64,000 bases of DNA from Manis javanica. Lineage: Eukaryota > Chordata > Mammalia > Pholidota > Manidae. This document shows, in pieces, positions 61,290-64,000 of the stretch; positions within the stretch are counted from its first letter, which is position 1, and every line of letters starts with the position of its first letter. The position numbers were made by a program, and so were the translations under genes. The DNA is taken from NCBI RefSeq assembly GCF_040802235.1, contig NC_133158.1, forward strand, positions 157,616,401 through 157,680,400, in the 5' to 3' direction. A model generated the notes under the pieces. The model made no database searches and had not been told where the DNA came from. It saw nothing but the letters and a program-made list of their open reading frames with translations.

Positions 61290-62040
61290 ACCTGTCCCTG
61301 AATCCACTCATTTAACAACTGTTTATTAAGAACCTATTTACTAAACACTGCGATAGGCAATGGAGGTGTTGTGTTGAGCAGAAGGCATCCTGCCTTTCTG
61401 GTATTTATAGTCTGGTTGGGGAGAGAGACTTTAATTTCAAATAATAATCATACAAATTTATATACTATTACAATTTGTGTTAAGTGCCCTGAAAGAGAAG
61501 TTGAGAGTTCAGTAAAAATATATAATGGGTATTAACCTATTCTAGTGGGTCAGGGAAGGTCTCTCTGAGGAAATGACGTATGTGTAAGAATCTCAAATTT
61601 GAATAGGCAGTGGCAACGTCAAGATATCAGGAGGGACATTAGATAATGGTCTTGCATAATCTCTTCTCTTTTGGTGGGAGAGAGCAGGCACTGTTGGAGA
61701 ATCAAAAAAGGTCAGTGTGGTTAGAGCATAGAGAGCAAAAGGGAGAGAGGTATGTATGAGATTAGAGAGGATAGAGGTATTTAAGGACCAATTGAGTTCA
61801 TGGAGCTATGCTACCATCCTAAAGCTATTTAAGGGTGTTTAGCAGTGGGATGACATAATCAGATGTCTAAGTGTTTGGAAAGATCACTCTGGCTGCTTTG
61901 TAGAGAGATGATTGAGGTGGGTTAAGTGGGTTTAGGAGGCCATTGCAGGAGCCTAGGCTAGTGATCATCATAATTTGAGTTAATGTTATAGCTTGCTTAC
62001 AGTTGGAGATAAATGTGAAGATTTGAGAAGGTGTATTTAA
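61290..62040 (+). repeat. Ancient interspersed repeat (copy 3 of 3)
   Basis: ttaagaacctatttactaaac, gggaaggtctctctgagg-like, and gatcactctggctgctttg with ggaggccattgcaggagcc are typical of a widely spread ancient mammalian repeat. Confidence 0.5.
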
Positions 62041-62081
62041 TATTTTCTTGCTAAATTATTAGAATGAACAGCTTCAATTTG

Positions 62082-62082
62082 A

Positions 62083-62114
<32 letters not shown>

Positions 62115-62178
62115 CTCAAATAGATAAATATGTATTTATATAATTTATATATGTATATGTGTATATATGTGTGTGTGG

Positions 62179-62209
<31 letters not shown>

Positions 62210-62239
62210 TGTGCACACACACACCACACACACACACAT
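62082..62239. repeat. TG/TA compound microsatellite with perfect palindrome
   Basis: TG runs, TA runs and again TG runs up to 62213, then the exact reverse complement (CA with one CC) from 62214. 62188-62213 and 62214-62239 pair base for base, including the single GG/CC interruption. Confidence 0.95.
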
Positions 62240-62404
62240 TTTACCATACTTGCATCATAAGCCCTTGAGGTGAAGAGATACTACATTCTTCAGTAGAGAA
62301 AGAGATGGTGTTAAAACCTGCTGACATTTGCACAACTACAACTTGCCTTATCCGTACATTTACTGAATGAAAATAGTAAGGAATCTCCTATCCAATACTA
62401 TCCA

Positions 62405-62600
62405 ATGTATAAAACCTACAGTATGTCAGCCACTTTGTATATATTACCTAATTTAACTCTCACAGCAAACCTATCACATAGGTGCTATAATTACACACAT
62501 ATTTTAGATGAGACACAGAGTTTAAGTAACTGACCAATTTCTAGCAAATAATAAATGGTGGAGCTGGAGTTTGAGTCCAGGTAGTTTGGCTTCAGATTCA
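62405..62600 (-). repeat. MIR SINE, reverse orientation
   Basis: tttaactctcacagcaaacc, then cacataggtgctataattac, then gatgagacacagagtttaag and tggagctggagtttgagtcc follow an inverted MIR. Confidence 0.7.
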
Positions 62601-62608
62601 TATTGTCA

Positions 62609-62815
62609 ACCATAGTGGCAACCTATGCCCTCTAGGCCAAATCTGGCTTATGGCTGTTTTTTTTATAGGCAGCCAGAAATGAAAAAAAAATTTTTTTTAA
62701 GCATTTAAAAGAAAAAAAGAAAAAAGAAATTCTGTGACAGAGGTTTATGTGACCGCAAAGCCCATTCAGACTTTTACAGTAAAACTTTTCTGGCCCCTGC
62801 AATATGCTGACCATT
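62609..62815 (+). mobile_element. hAT-type non-autonomous DNA transposon, second copy
   Basis: agtggcaacctatgccctc at the left and gctgaccattag at the right match the ends of the element at 42602-42972; the inner gtaaaacttttctggcccc also fits. An A/T-rich stretch lies inside. Confidence 0.6.
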
Positions 62816-64000
62816 AGGAAGAATACATACATGTGCCTTAAGTAGAAAGTTGAGAGCTACTACTGATTTTTACAAATTAAGGACATGTCTGGTTAGCTGC
62901 AAAGTGAGAATAGTGTACTCACAATATGGTAGAATTATTTTTCTTGATATTTGCAAATTTAAAATGAAGAACCTGTTTGCCTGGGGAAAGTTTCTTGGGA
63001 AAATAGGAGGTTTATCTCTCAGTCATGGGATCAAAGGCAGCTGGGTTCGTGCTGAGTTACTTAATGTGATGTCTGTCATTAAGATGGTGAATTTCAGATG
63101 GATTTTATGTTCTGATTTTGCATTGGAAACAGGACTTAATAGCAAAAAACTCTGTTTTTTTAAACCTATGGTTTGATTTTGAAAAGAAAAATCATTAATT
63201 AATGATAAATTTTTGCTTTTACATCAGCAACTGTGTGGAGAAAGAAATGGCTATGTATTGCACCCCTTCTCCCCTTCCAGAATTATAAGTGCATTAAAAA
63301 AAGAGAACATTGGATGTCTTGGCCTTTCTAAAGAATTCTTGATTCTTGGAGAAATTTTCATATTCATTTGAATTTTTGTAGAGAGCTAAATATTTAGCCA
63401 CTGCAATATTTATTACATCTTACTATAGTGATAGGTGTTTTGAGGAACTTTGTAAAGATGATTACAGAAGTTTTTTTGTTTGTTGTTTTGTTTTGCTTTT
63501 GCTATGATGTGATTTTCATTGGCAAGTGGTGGTTGTATTCTACCACATTCTGCGGATGTATTACATGTTTTTTGTTCATGCAAATTATATTTGTCTATTT
63601 CTAATAGAGTCAGACAGTGGTTATAGAGGTTACATTTGGATCCAGTTGAGCTTCCATTTGCCTTTTTGACACCATTGTAAACTGGTTTGTAGTGGTTGAT
63701 GAGTGCCTTTTATTCAAGTCTATTTCCTCAATCATCTCCCTTTATCATTTTGGTTGTGGTGGGTAGATTGGGTAAGGCACTACTTATAGTTGTTAAATTA
63801 TAATTTGGTTGGGAAATTTCTGCTGTTTCATCTTTTACTTAGATGATTCAGACTGTTAAGTTTTACACTAAATATTTTTCTGTCATTTTTCAGATTGGAG
63901 GTTTAGGGATTGTGTATAAAGTTGAGCTTTCTTTTTTTAATTGTAATTTCCAAATGTAAACAAAAGGAATCCAAAAGTCATCACATATGGCCAGTCTTGT
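62816..64000. other. Intron sequence, nothing recognised
   Basis: AT-rich DNA; open frames here lack exon-like flanking splice sites that I can support. Confidence 0.5.

Larger units (their letters stand above)
38287..64000 (+). other. PLOD2: PLOD2 intron 1 (continues beyond the window)
   Basis: At least 25.7 kb. I searched by eye for the start of exon 2, which should encode residues following the first aspartate, and did not find it. Apart from the repeats listed separately, the stretches 38.5-40.3, 43-46, 47-52, 53-56.8 and 59.2-60.1 kb hold AT-rich DNA in which I see no gene. Confidence 0.8.

Noticed and set aside
38287-64000. Possible PLOD2 exon 2 within the window
   Set aside because: No stretch encoding the expected residues after the phase-1 split aspartate codon, with an AG acceptor before it, was found by eye.
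1-64000. CRISPR array, operon, phage or plasmid features
   Set aside because: Base composition, repeats and gene structure are those of a mammalian chromosome; none of these is present.

Overview
The window is nuclear DNA of a placental mammal. Almost all of it is AT-rich non-coding sequence with old mammalian repeats (MIR, L2, MLT1, MER5-like, Tigger), plus one CpG island holding the first exon of a protein-coding gene on the + strand. I see no Alu (primate), B1/B2 (rodent), tRNA-Lys CAN SINE (carnivore), Bov-tA/BovB (ruminant) or ERE (horse). The L1 on the minus strand near 57-59 kb has a laurasiatherian look. A SINE-poor laurasiatherian such as a pangolin would fit, but that is a low-confidence guess.

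The gene is PLOD2 (lysyl hydroxylase 2). Its promoter and 5' UTR lie at about 37.6-38.18 kb. Exon 1 codes for the start codon, a 25-residue signal peptide and 11 further residues (38178-38286), ending at a consensus GTGAGC donor in phase 1. Everything from 38287 to the end is read as PLOD2 intron 1; exon 2 was not found. The 37 kb upstream are intergenic, with no exon of another gene recognised.

The upstream region is built of mobile elements. From 6.4 to 17.2 kb there is a nested LTR cluster. An old LTR on the + strand (about 9479-16285) is split by a complete, decayed ERV-L-like provirus on the minus strand (9726-15709, TSD AACAC, gag-pro-RT-RNaseH-IN and no env) and by a solo LTR of the provirus type. 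The RT gene of the provirus carries a 60-bp stretch matching the nearby MLT1 LTR, enclosed by a perfect 27-bp inverted repeat.

From 21.4 to 29.25 kb lies the most unusual object: a full-length but dead LINE-1 whose poly(A) runs into a gamma-type retroviral env transmembrane remnant and an LTR that ends at its poly(A) site, with a second A-tail. One candidate target duplication brackets the whole block. The layout resembles the SINE-R part of primate SVA elements. A 110-bp 5'-truncated copy of the same 3' end, with its own 9-bp target duplication, lies at 33937-34046, so this tail has been moved by LINE machinery more than once.

Downstream of exon 1 the intron begins with a three-unit tandem repeat, each unit carrying a GTGAGC/T splice-donor motif. 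The rest holds a MER5-like element, two related hAT fragments, an ERV-L-class LTR with a tRNA-Leu-type primer site, MIR, L2 and L1 fragments, and a TG/TA microsatellite that folds into a perfect hairpin. Repeat names are from memory and were not checked with RepeatMasker; element ends without a target duplication are approximate.
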